From Methanoculleus sp. UBA208 (GTDB taxonomy: Archaea; Halobacteriota; Methanomicrobia; Methanomicrobiales; Methanoculleaceae), in contig NZ_DAFZ01000028.1 of NCBI RefSeq assembly GCF_002498065.1, positions 1 through 10,670 of the forward strand: 10,670 bases of DNA. Direction: 5' to 3'. The notes beneath the pieces were generated by a model, which saw only the letters and a list, made by a program, of their open reading frames with translations, did not search any database and was not told the DNA's origin. Position numbers and translations under genes: made by a program. Shown piece after piece: positions 1 through 6,318 of the stretch. How positions within the stretch are numbered: the stretch's first letter is position 1; the number at the start of each line of letters is the position of its first letter.

Positions 1-2
1 AG

Positions 3-314
3 ACCCCGATAGAGACTCCGGATAACGAGACCCCTGAGGAAACCCTGAACGAAACGACGAACGAAACGACAAACGAGACGATCAACGAGACCGGACCTCC
101 CGTCGTAATCGGGACGGATGAGGTGACGACGGCAGCGACGACGGAAACGACACCGGCAGCGACCTCCTCGACCGAGCTGCCGACGTTCACGCCGATACAG
201 GCAGCACAGGTCAACGCAAGCCCGACACCGGCAGCTCCCCTCTCGATCACCGGCGTCATCCTGGCAGTTGCAGTCGCCGGACTCCTTGTCGTGATCGGAC
301 GAAGCAGGAAGTGA
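3..314 (+). CDS. C-terminal end of a membrane-anchored, sequon-rich surface protein (5' truncated by window edge)
   Basis: The reading frame is open from the window edge (frame beginning at base 3) to a TGA at 312-314, so about 103 C-terminal residues are visible. There are three parts. First comes a Thr/Asn/Glu/Pro-rich stretch with five N-E-T sequons (bases 24-92). Then comes a Thr/Ala/Pro linker with one more sequon (NAS). Last is a hydrophobic helix (roughly PLSITGVILAVAVAGLLVV) followed by a short basic tail, IGRSRK. This is the usual tail of archaeal exported or S-layer-type proteins: a glycosylated spacer across the cell wall plus a C-terminal membrane anchor. The helix-plus-basic-tail end is like archaeosortase-processed tails, but I do not see a clear PGF or PEF signature, so processing is uncertain. 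The extracellular domain that would define function lies outside the window. An internal GTG at 123 is not a likely start because the composition continues unbroken upstream. Confidence 0.8.
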   Translation, partial: TPIETPDNETPEETLNETTNETTNETINETGPPVVIGTDEVTTAATTETTPAATSSTELPTFTPIQAAQVNASPTPAAPLSITGVILAVAVAGLLVVIGRSRK

Positions 315-457
315 CGGCAAAGCATCAGACGGCTCTGCGGGAGATCGGGGTGGCCTGCCCCTCTCCCCCTGTACCTGCGCTCGCGGTGGCCGTTCACGCC
401 GTCCGGGTTGCAGATCATGCTCCTCGCCCCACCGATCGACACGACGATGCCCAATAA

Positions 458-508
458 TATACAATGATTTGTATACTCATCTTAAGATTCTACGATTGCA
501 AATGAGTA
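458..508. promoter_or_regulatory. Two overlapping inverted repeats, operator-like
   Basis: TATACAA (458-464) and TTGTATA (469-475) form a perfect 7-base inverted repeat with a 4-base spacer. TACTCAT (474-480) and ATGAGTA (502-508) form a second perfect 7-base inverted repeat with a 21-base spacer, with the palindrome CTTAAG between its arms. Both lie just upstream of the TATA box at 511-519, in an AT-rich patch of an otherwise GC-rich region. Position and symmetry suggest binding sites for a dimeric regulator of the HTH-like gene at 561. That role is inferred; no known operator sequence is recognised. Confidence 0.4.
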
Positions 509-510
509 GA

Positions 511-519
511 TTTAAATAT
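511..519 (+). promoter_or_regulatory. Archaeal TATA box for the small HTH-like gene
   Basis: The sequence tttaaatat matches the archaeal TATA element. Transcription would start about 25 bases downstream, near 540, leaving a leader of about 20 bases before the ATG at 561. That excludes the non-ATG in-frame start near 519, which lies inside the promoter. Confidence 0.55.
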
Positions 520-560
520 TGATCTGGACAAAAAGCACTTGCTCACGAGGGAATCAGTCG

Positions 561-812
561 ATGTCGACAAAAGACCGTATCAAAGAGAAATATAGCGACA
601 CCCAGCGAAAGATCCTGTACCATCTCAAATCCGGGTTGAGAGCAGGTAAATCCTACTTCAAATCCAAATATATCGCAACCGATCTTGGCCTTTCCGCGAA
701 AGAGGTCGGCATCAATCTTGCTATCCTCTCCGAGATCTGCGACGAGCTGGATATCAGGCGCTGGAGTTACTCGAACAGTACGACGTGGCGCGTCACCTCC
801 CGTGCATCATAA
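561..812 (+). CDS. Small HTH-like protein, DUF7123-type
   Basis: The 83-residue product starts MSTKDRIKEKYSDTQRKILY and ends in TAA at 810-812. It is predicted soluble. Residues 12-30 look like the first helix of a winged-helix fold (TQRKILYHLKSG). Residues ~33-65 carry YFKSKYIATDLGLSAKEVG, a typical helix-turn-helix pattern in which LGLSAKEVG would precede the recognition helix. The C terminus, SYSNSTTWRVT, resembles a wing strand. The YFKS...LGLSAKEVG...TTWRV pattern is, from memory, that of the archaeal DUF7123 family of small proteins of unknown function; no search was run. ATG 561 is chosen because the TATA box at 511-519 puts the mRNA start near 540 and a purine-rich CGAGGGA lies upstream. 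The inverted repeats ahead of the promoter would suit autoregulation. A DNA-binding role is inferred from the fold pattern only. Confidence 0.75.
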   Translation: MSTKDRIKEKYSDTQRKILYHLKSGLRAGKSYFKSKYIATDLGLSAKEVGINLAILSEICDELDIRRWSYSNSTTWRVTSRAS

Positions 813-818
813 TTTTAT
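811..818 (+). promoter_or_regulatory. Candidate TATA box giving a leaderless mRNA for the 842 gene
   Basis: The sequence aattttat begins inside the TAA stop of the preceding gene. Its centre is about 27 bases ahead of ATG 842, so transcription would start at or next to the start codon. The absence of a recognisable ribosome binding site before 842 agrees with this. Confidence 0.35.
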
Positions 819-841
819 CCTGGAACGCTCTATTTTACGGC

Positions 842-1027
842 ATGAAGATCATCGAGTTCGAAGCACCTGTCGAGTTTGTGGCCAACATCAACGACCACAA
901 GGACTGTCTCATGTCCCAGGACAAGAACCACGAGAATCCGGAGGTGCTCTGGTTCAACATCGATGTCCCCAAGGGGCACGGCGTGCGGGCCGGAGACCGG
1001 GTCAGGGTCACCGTCGAAAAGATCTGA
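842..1027 (+). CDS. Small protein of unknown function (61 residues)
   Basis: The product runs from MKIIEFEAPVEFVANIN to GDRVRVTVEKI. It has no membrane segment or signal peptide. Alternating hydrophobic residues (KIIEFEAP, EVLWFNIDV, RVRVTVEKI) suggest a compact all-beta fold, with a charged, His/Asn/Gln-rich loop in the middle (DHKDCLMSQDKNHENPE). The final GVRAGDRVRVTVE resembles a strand of an OB or TRAM-like barrel, but that is too short a match to assign a family. An in-frame GTG at 785 would add 19 residues overlapping the previous gene and is less likely, because the TATA element at 811-818 lies downstream of it. The gene ends 42 bases before the converging stop of the gene at 1070. 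I do not recognise a function. Confidence 0.65.
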   Translation: MKIIEFEAPVEFVANINDHKDCLMSQDKNHENPEVLWFNIDVPKGHGVRAGDRVRVTVEKI

Positions 1028-1069
1028 GGCACCACAACTACAACCGCATCGCCGGGCATGCTCCGGGCT

Positions 1070-1669
1070 TCATCCGAGGGGGGCCGAGAAATATCCCGGG
1101 AGCGTCTCCAGGGTGATGCGGTACGAATCGATGTCGTCCACGCTGACGATGAGGTAAAAGTCCTTTCCGCCCCTCTCCACGTTTTTGACGATGCTGCCCG
1201 GGTAGTGCAGGTCGGCGCCTTCTACGATGGTCCCGCTCTCGAGCTCCACGAGTGCCATCCGGAAGTGTGCCGCCTCGGGCCTTATCGTTGCAGAGACACT
1301 GCAGTTAAGCCTCCATACCGCATACGGCACGTGAAAGACCTCGGTGATACCGCCTCGTCCCTCCTCGATGTAAGCGAACGGGATGATGCCCCGGGCCTCT
1401 TTCCAGGGCGGGTCGGAACCCCCGTAGAGCGTGAGGTTGCCGGGGAGGTAGCAGCAGGGGTAATCCCAGATATTGGTCACATAGGAGAGCCTGGCGGGTT
1501 CGAGCGGCACGGACGGTGTCGGGACGGGGGCAGCGGTGACGGGAGGTGTCGGGGCGGGTGTCTCCGGAACCTCCGGCACCGTCTCCGCTACGGGCGGACG
1601 AAGTACCAGTGCTATCACGGAGACAATGATCAGGGCGGCAAGAATGCTGAAGACGTCGCCTTTATCCAC
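1070..1669 (-). CDS. Membrane-anchored exported protein with Pro/Thr linker
   Basis: The 199-residue product starts at GTG (1667-1669). Residues 7-23 (FSILAALIIVSVIALVL) form one N-terminal transmembrane helix. Residues ~26-56 are a Pro/Thr/Val/Ala linker (PETPAPTPPVTAAPVPTP). Residues ~60-199 form an extracellular domain with three cysteines (72, 73, 123), two sequons (NLT at 78-80 and NCS at 122-124) and a strand-rich C terminus (DFYLIVSVDDIDSYRITLE). The layout fits a cell-surface protein held by an uncleaved signal anchor. Cysteines 72/73 and 123 could form a disulfide outside the cell. I do not recognise a named domain. No ribosome binding site is seen before the GTG, and a TATA-like element 25 bases upstream suggests a leaderless mRNA. 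The gene converges with the 842 gene. Confidence 0.75.
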   Translation of the reverse strand: MDKGDVFSILAALIIVSVIALVLRPPVAETVPEVPETPAPTPPVTAAPVPTPSVPLEPARLSYVTNIWDYPCCYLPGNLTLYGGSDPPWKEARGIIPFAYIEEGRGGITEVFHVPYAVWRLNCSVSATIRPEAAHFRMALVELESGTIVEGADLHYPGSIVKNVERGGKDFYLIVSVDDIDSYRITLETLPGYFSAPLG

Positions 1670-1690
1670 AGTTTTAAAAGGATGTACAGG

Positions 1691-1698
1691 GTAAAAAG
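1691..1698 (-). promoter_or_regulatory. Candidate TATA box for the exported protein at 1669
   Basis: Read on the minus strand the sequence is ctttttac, preceded by purine-rich gaaggg as a possible BRE. It lies about 25 bases ahead of the GTG at 1669, the spacing expected of a leaderless transcript. A better TATA match, ttttaaaa at 1672-1679, is too close to the start codon to serve this gene unless translation begins further downstream. Confidence 0.3.
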
Positions 1699-1806
1699 CC
1701 CTTCGGGTTTGACTTTCTATTCCCGCCCGCAGATTGTCTAAGATAGCCGTCCGGGTTCCCGGATAAGCCTGTTTCTTCGTATTTCCTCGTTCGGCTGATA
1801 TTCTAA

Positions 1807-1824
1807 AACGGAACCGTTAATATG
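1807..1824 (+). promoter_or_regulatory. TATA box overlapped by an inverted repeat
   Basis: The sequence ttaatatg (1817-1824) is a plausible TATA box, placing the mRNA start near 1848 and a leader of about 30 bases before the gene at 1879. AACGG (1807-1811) and CCGTT (1814-1818) form a perfect 5-base inverted repeat over the BRE position and the edge of the TATA box. A protein bound there would compete with TBP and TFB. Confidence 0.35.
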
Positions 1825-1878
1825 GAGCCGCGACCACGTCCTGATGAGAGCATGGAAATCACTGAGGTGCGCACATGA

Positions 1879-2112
1879 GTGATGTTTTATCTTCTTTCGT
1901 TCGTGGTGCTCCTTGTAGCGATCTTCATCACAACCCAGAACGACAGCCGGCTCTGGATCAGTCTCATGCTCGTCATCGTCGTCGTCGGCATAAACTTCTA
2001 CATGCTCTTTTCCGAGTTGAAACGCTACCAGGCCCGGAAGGCCTTCATGCACCGGATGTCGAAATTCGACGACACCGAGGCGGATACGGACTCCTCCGGC
2101 CACCGCTGGTGA
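1879..2112 (+). CDS. Small two-helix membrane protein
   Basis: The 77-residue product has two hydrophobic helices: residues ~3-20 (FYLLSFVVLLVAIFITTQ) and ~26-47 (WISLMLVIVVVGINFYMLF). A short polar turn joins them. A basic juxtamembrane stretch follows (SELKRYQARKAFMHRMSK), then an acidic tail (DDTEADTDSSGH). Both termini are probably cytoplasmic by the positive-inside rule. GAGGTG at 1864-1869 is the ribosome binding site. GTG 1879 and ATG 1882 are adjacent in-frame starts and the first has the better spacing. ATG 1875 is in a different frame and lacks this hydrophobic pattern. The stop at 2110-2112 is 3 bases from the converging cheR stop. Function is unknown; nothing ties it to chemotaxis except position. 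Confidence 0.7.
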   Translation: MMFYLLSFVVLLVAIFITTQNDSRLWISLMLVIVVVGINFYMLFSELKRYQARKAFMHRMSKFDDTEADTDSSGHRW

Positions 2113-2115
2113 CGT

Positions 2116-2928
2116 TCAATCGGTACGTCCGCGCTGCGTGGCCTTCCGCAGAATCTTCTGCATGACGTTGTACGGCGTAAAGAGGTGCTCCACCTCTCTT
2201 GCCAGGTACTCGGTCTTGCCCATGACATAGTAGCCGTCGACGGCAAGTGCAGAGTAAAAAAGGTGCGTAAGATCGTTCTTCTGCTTCTCGGTAAAGTAGA
2301 TGGTGACGTTGCGGCAGGTGACGGCGTCGAGGTACCGGGCAATGGGAATGCCCGACATAAGGTCATGCTGCCGGAACTTAACGAGTTCCTTGATGTGGGG
2401 GCGGACCTCGAACGTGCCGTCGTCGTGGCTGATGAAATGCTTGCGAAGCCTCTTTTCGTCCACGTTCTCGAGCGCTTTTCGATCGTATATCCCGGCCATG
2501 GCTTTCTGCAGCACCACGCCGTCGATATCGGTCGCGTATATCGTTACGCTGGCATCTTTACGGAGCGTCATCAGTTCGTGCGCGAGGATGGCGATCGAAT
2601 AGGGTTCTTCACCCGTGGCGCAGCCGGCACACCAGATCCTGATAGACCCCCTGCGGCGGGCGAGATCCGGCAGTATCTCCCGCCGTATCACTTCGAAGAC
2701 TTCCGGGTCCCGGAAAAATTTGGTGACGTTGATGGTGAGAGCTTTACGGAGCAGGTCGATTTCCTGCGGATTTTCAAGGAGGTACTTGTGGTAGGCCTCG
2801 AAATCTTCTGTGTTTGTCAGCCGCATCCGGGAGAGGATGCGGCGTTTGATGTAGTCCTCCTTGTAGTTTGAGCACTTGATCCGGACCAGTTTCTCGATGC
2901 TCTTCTGGAGCGATATGAATGCGTCCAT
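2116..2928 (-). CDS. cheR: CheR, chemoreceptor glutamate O-methyltransferase
   Basis: CheR transfers methyl groups from S-adenosylmethionine to glutamates of chemoreceptors, which sets adaptation. The 270-residue length is normal for a single CheR unit without TPR repeats. An N-terminal helical domain (~1-60) precedes TINVTKFFRDP (65-75), the family's TxxTxFFR motif. The SAM-binding loop is WCAGCATGEEPYSIAI (99-114), followed by YATDID (121-126), whose acidic residue contacts SAM ribose. CRNVTIYF (205-212) matches the conserved CRNVxIYF. Near the C terminus, DGYYVMGKTE stands in for the usual GYLxLGxSE. The gene is last in the minus-strand operon, 29 bases after cheW. Its ribosome binding site is weak, so coupling to cheW translation is likely. 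The probable substrate is the four-PAS receptor two genes upstream. It may be the only CheR or one of several. Confidence 0.95.
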   Translation of the reverse strand: MDAFISLQKSIEKLVRIKCSNYKEDYIKRRILSRMRLTNTEDFEAYHKYLLENPQEIDLLRKALTINVTKFFRDPEVFEVIRREILPDLARRRGSIRIWCAGCATGEEPYSIAILAHELMTLRKDASVTIYATDIDGVVLQKAMAGIYDRKALENVDEKRLRKHFISHDDGTFEVRPHIKELVKFRQHDLMSGIPIARYLDAVTCRNVTIYFTEKQKNDLTHLFYSALAVDGYYVMGKTEYLAREVEHLFTPYNVMQKILRKATQRGRTD

Positions 2929-2957
2929 GAGGTAGTTTACTCTCGCCGGGTGTTGGT

Positions 2958-3437
2958 TTACTGGGTGTTCTGGTAATATCCGAGGTCGCTGATTACTTTC
3001 TGGATGTCGAGCCAGATGATGAGGGTCTTTGTCTTCTCGTCTTCCTCGTCCCCTATCTTGATGATCGCTTTGACGTAACCGCTGATGGATGACGTGATGT
3101 CGTCGCTGATGCGTTCGATCTGATCGTTATGAACCGAAATAACACTGTGAACGTCATCGACGATAATCCCTACGTTCGACCCGCTTGCCACGTCCGGCAT
3201 CAGCACGACGATCTTTCGGTTCTCGGCCTCTGCGGATGCAGGGAGCCCGAGGAGGTCCCTGAGGTCGATGATGTTCGTGATCTCGCCCCGCAGGTTGATG
3301 ATGCCTGTAAGGTATTCGGGGGCACGGGGAAGGGGAGTGATCGGCATCATCTCCACGATCTCTCGTGCAATCTGGATGTCCAGTGCGTAGTGCTCCTCCC
3401 CGAGCTGGAACTCCACCACGTCTACGGATGCTGCCAT
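2958..3437 (-). CDS. cheW: CheW, chemotaxis coupling protein
   Basis: CheW links chemoreceptor tips to the kinase CheA in the array. The 159-residue product is one CheW domain of usual length. It has VVEFQLGEEHYALDIQIARE (residues 7-26) for the first strands, and PITPLPRAPEYLTGIINLRG (32-51), which contains the conserved P-x-P-x-Y-L-x-G-x-x-N-L-R-G core. IIDLRDLLGLP (56-66) follows, with VGIIVDDVHSVISV (89-102) near the end. The NLRG/DLR pair is the receptor- and CheA-P5-binding surface of the family. A short acidic insert (GDEEDEKTK) precedes the last helix. The ribosome binding site AGGGAGGA directly follows the receptor stop codon, and the 10-base gap places it in the same operon. CheA is not in the window. 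Confidence 0.95.
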   Translation of the reverse strand: MAASVDVVEFQLGEEHYALDIQIAREIVEMMPITPLPRAPEYLTGIINLRGEITNIIDLRDLLGLPASAEAENRKIVVLMPDVASGSNVGIIVDDVHSVISVHNDQIERISDDITSSISGYVKAIIKIGDEEDEKTKTLIIWLDIQKVISDLGYYQNTQ

Positions 3438-3447
3438 CGTTTCCTCC

Positions 3448-6315
3448 CTAGTTCAGCTTGAACTGCATCATTACCTTCTTGAGCTGTTCGGCCATGCTTG
3501 CCAGTTCGTGAGATGCGCTTCCGACCTCCTCGGTCGATGCGCTGACCTCTTCTGCGAGTGCGGCCATATCCTCGGTGCGGTCCAGGCTCTCCTTGGTCAT
3601 GTGGGTGGACTCGTCCATCTTCTGCATGACGTTGTTGGTGGAGCCCGCCTGATCCTCGGTGGCCTTCGTTATCTCGGTGATGCCGTGAGTGACCACCTCC
3701 ACGCCCTTGACGATCCGGTTTAAGCCCACGATGACCTTGTTGACGCTCTCGATGCCCGCCTGGATCTCCTGGTGGGATGCCTGCATCGAGCCTGTGGTCT
3801 TTTCGGTGCTTGCCTGGATCGTCCGGATCAGGTCCTCGATGTCCTGGCTCGCCCGCTTGGACTCCCCGGCAAGGTTCCTGATCTCGCCTGCGACCACGGC
3901 GAACCCGCGGCCGTGCTCCCCGGCGCGGGCGGCCTCGATTGCGGCGTTCAGCGCCAGGAGGTTGGTCTGGTTCGTGATGTCGGCGATCAGCTTGACGATG
4001 TTGTTGATCTCGCGCATCTGGTTGTTGAGCGTGCTGATCTCATCGACGGTCTGTTTGGAGATCTCCTCGACGAGTTGCATCTTCTTCGCCGCGACTTCAC
4101 CAAGCGTTGCCGCATCGTTCCCTTCCTGCGACGCCTTCGAGGCCTGCTCCATGACCTCCTGCGATGTGCTTGCGATCTCCTCGATGGATGCCGAGAGGTC
4201 GTTGATATCCGTCCCGATCTCCTCGATCTTCTCGAGCTGGTGTCGTGCATCCTCCGATGACCGCTGTGTCGAGGCGGCGACCTGCTCCGTGGCCCGGATG
4301 ATCTCGTCGGTACTCTTGCTGACCTCCTTCGTCGTCATATCCACCTGGTGGGCCGCTTTCGCCACGTCCGCGAGGAGCGTGCGGATGGCGGTCAGCGAGA
4401 CGTTGTAGTCGCTCTTCACCTTCCGGAGCGGGTCGCTGTCCTCCGCGTCCACGAACGCCGTCAGGTCGCCCTTCGCCATGGCGGCGAGTGCGGCTCCGAG
4501 GTCTTCGGCGCTTTCGGCGAGTCTCTCGCTCTCCCGCTTTGCAGTCTCTATCAGGTCCCGGATCTGGTCCTCTCTCTCCCGCTGCTCGGTCCAGTCGTTC
4601 CAGACATAGAAGGCCATCTCGATATCGCCGTTTGCATCGAGGATGGGGATGGCGTTCAAGGTGAGGTACTTCTTCACACCGTCGGGCCACTTGACCATGA
4701 CGTCCGTCCGGGCGAGTTTCTTCGTCTCGTAGCAGGTGTAGAAGTGGTCGCCCTGAAGGACGGTGATGTCATAGTCGTAGAGTTTCTTCGCGAGGGTCTC
4801 TTCCCGCGTTCCCCGCCACATCCGGGCATACTCGTCGTTGATGTCGATCCGGCTCTTGTCCGGGCGGAGGGTTGCGATCGCGAGCGGATTCTGCTTGATC
4901 ATTGCGTCAACCCGGTGCTCGGTCTTCTTGACATCCTCCTCTTTCTCCTTGAGTTCGGTCCAGTCGTTCCAGACGTAGAAGGCCACCTCGATCTCGCCCT
5001 TCTCGTCGAGGATGGGGATGGCGTTCAAGGTGAGGTACTTCTTCACACCGTCGGGCCACTTGACCATGACGTCGGTTCTTGCCCGCTTCTTCGTCTCGTA
5101 GCAGGCGTAGAAATGGTCGCCGTCGAGAACGGTGATGTCGTAGTCGTAGAGTTTCTTCGCGAGGGTCTCTTCCCGCGTTCCCCGCCACATCCGGGCGTAT
5201 TCGTCGTTGATGTCGATCCGGCTCTTGTCCGGGCGGAGGATTGCGATCGCGAGCGGGTTCTGCTGGATCATCGTGTCGATACGATGCTGCATCCTCAGGA
5301 TCTCTTCCTCTTCTTTCCGCTTTTCGGTGATGTCGTTGTAGACGTTCAGGATCCCTGTCAGCTCGTTCTTATCGTCCAGGAGCGGGATTCCGTACTGTTC
5401 CAGGATGTAGGTGCCGGTGGGGAACTCGACCGTCACTTCGCCGGAAACCTGTACTTTCTCGGTGAGCACCTTCTTGATCCCCTCTCCTTTCTGAGCAAGG
5501 ACCTTGAAGTCCCGCAGGTTCATCGTGGTGATACGCGACCGATCGATGCCGGTCAGTTCGAGGTATGCATCGTTGGCCGTGACGATCTTCATCCCGGTAT
5601 CGACGACCAGCATGGGCATCGGGTTCTTCTGGACGATCGTCTCGGATCGCCGTTGCAGCTCGGCGATGTTTTCCATCTGGGTTCGGATCTCTTCCTCTCC
5701 CTCCCGCTGCTTGGTGAGGTCGTTATAGACGATGAGGATGCTCTCGACCGCATTCTCGTTGTCGAGCAGCGGGATGCCGTACTGCTCCAGGATATGGGTG
5801 CCCGAGGGCAGTTCGACGACGACTTCCGCATATACGCGCTTCTTCTCCTGGATCACCTGCCGGAGGCCCGAACCCTTCTGCGATACGATCTTGAAATCTC
5901 TCAGGCTCCTGCCGAGCATCTGGTCCATCGGGATCCCGCTCATCTCGGCATAGGCAGCGTTTACCATGGTTATTTTGAAGTCCGGCTTGACGACCAGCAT
6001 GGGCATCGGATTCTGCTGGATGATCGTGTCGGATCCTTTCAGAAGCATCTTGGCCTCGTCCAGCCGGTGCTTGAAGCGCTGCTTCTCCTCCTGCCTCTTC
6101 TCGAGCAGCGCGTTGATCGAGGTGGCCAGCGGCCGGTAACTCTCCGGAACGCCGGCAAGGTCGATCTTCACGGAGTCATCGCCTTCAAGTGCCGCGTGGA
6201 GTGCGGCCTCAAGCGCCTCGGGCAGTACCGTCGCTCCCTGTTCCTGTGCCTGTCCAGTCATACCCGGCACAACCGGCCCGGTAAATAGTGCTTTCCTTCC
6301 TGGTTTATCGATCAT
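3448..6315 (-). CDS. Soluble methyl-accepting chemotaxis protein with four PAS domains
   Basis: The 955-residue cytoplasmic chemoreceptor has no transmembrane helix. Order: an N-terminal region ~1-95 with a basic start (MIDKPGRKALFTG) and a coiled stretch (~70-95); PAS A ~96-200; PAS B ~226-330; PAS C ~348-454; PAS D ~472-577; HAMP-like region ~590-650; signalling domain ~650-955. The hairpin tip that binds CheA and CheW is clear around residues 771-816 (IADITNQTNLLALNAAIEAA, then GRGFAVVAGEIRNLA). Gln/Glu pairs such as those near 711-725 and 920-932 are likely methylation sites for CheR. No C-terminal CheR-tethering pentapeptide is present; it ends MMQFKLN. PAS A and B are one related pair (shared LEQYGIPLLD); C and D are a near-identical pair. 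The ligand or cofactor is not evident; a redox, energy or small-molecule signal from the cytoplasm is inferred. The start lies 3 bases after the parA stop, so the two are translationally coupled. Confidence 0.95.
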   Translation of the reverse strand: MIDKPGRKALFTGPVVPGMTGQAQEQGATVLPEALEAALHAALEGDDSVKIDLAGVPESYRPLATSINALLEKRQEEKQRFKHRLDEAKMLLKGSDTIIQQNPMPMLVVKPDFKITMVNAAYAEMSGIPMDQMLGRSLRDFKIVSQKGSGLRQVIQEKKRVYAEVVVELPSGTHILEQYGIPLLDNENAVESILIVYNDLTKQREGEEEIRTQMENIAELQRRSETIVQKNPMPMLVVDTGMKIVTANDAYLELTGIDRSRITTMNLRDFKVLAQKGEGIKKVLTEKVQVSGEVTVEFPTGTYILEQYGIPLLDDKNELTGILNVYNDITEKRKEEEEILRMQHRIDTMIQQNPLAIAILRPDKSRIDINDEYARMWRGTREETLAKKLYDYDITVLDGDHFYACYETKKRARTDVMVKWPDGVKKYLTLNAIPILDEKGEIEVAFYVWNDWTELKEKEEDVKKTEHRVDAMIKQNPLAIATLRPDKSRIDINDEYARMWRGTREETLAKKLYDYDITVLQGDHFYTCYETKKLARTDVMVKWPDGVKKYLTLNAIPILDANGDIEMAFYVWNDWTEQREREDQIRDLIETAKRESERLAESAEDLGAALAAMAKGDLTAFVDAEDSDPLRKVKSDYNVSLTAIRTLLADVAKAAHQVDMTTKEVSKSTDEIIRATEQVAASTQRSSEDARHQLEKIEEIGTDINDLSASIEEIASTSQEVMEQASKASQEGNDAATLGEVAAKKMQLVEEISKQTVDEISTLNNQMREINNIVKLIADITNQTNLLALNAAIEAARAGEHGRGFAVVAGEIRNLAGESKRASQDIEDLIRTIQASTEKTTGSMQASHQEIQAGIESVNKVIVGLNRIVKGVEVVTHGITEITKATEDQAGSTNNVMQKMDESTHMTKESLDRTEDMAALAEEVSASTEEVGSASHELASMAEQLKKVMMQFKLN
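4588..5265 (-). repeat. In-frame direct repeat encoding PAS C and PAS D
   Basis: Two copies of about 309 bases (4588-4896 and 4957-5265) are offset by exactly 369 bases, i.e. 123 codons, so the frame is kept. By eye the encoded copies differ at 8 of about 103 residues. At DNA level they share uninterrupted identical blocks of more than 50 bases, for example from 4639 and 5008. The degree of identity at third codon positions indicates a recent duplication or ongoing gene conversion. Confidence 0.9.
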
Positions 6316-6318
6316 CGA

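Noticed and set aside
1058..1741. Plus-strand frame opposite the exported protein at 1070-1669
   Set aside because: No signal or domain; the minus strand shows a transmembrane anchor, linker and sequons in logical order.
1750..1763. TCCGG-GTTC-CCGGA as a tRNA T-arm
   Set aside because: No acceptor, D or anticodon stems around it; only an isolated short hairpin.
1738..2103. Minus-strand frame opposite the two-helix membrane protein
   Set aside because: An Asp-rich run opposite a Val/Ile-rich helix is a reverse-complement artefact; the plus frame has a ribosome binding site, TATA box and coherent membrane helices.
4348..6288. Long plus-strand open frame (646 codons) antisense to the chemoreceptor
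   Set aside because: It mirrors the GC-rich codon pattern of the true gene, contains the PAS repeat in mirrored form, and shows no domain motif; the minus-strand frame has clear PAS and receptor-tip motifs.
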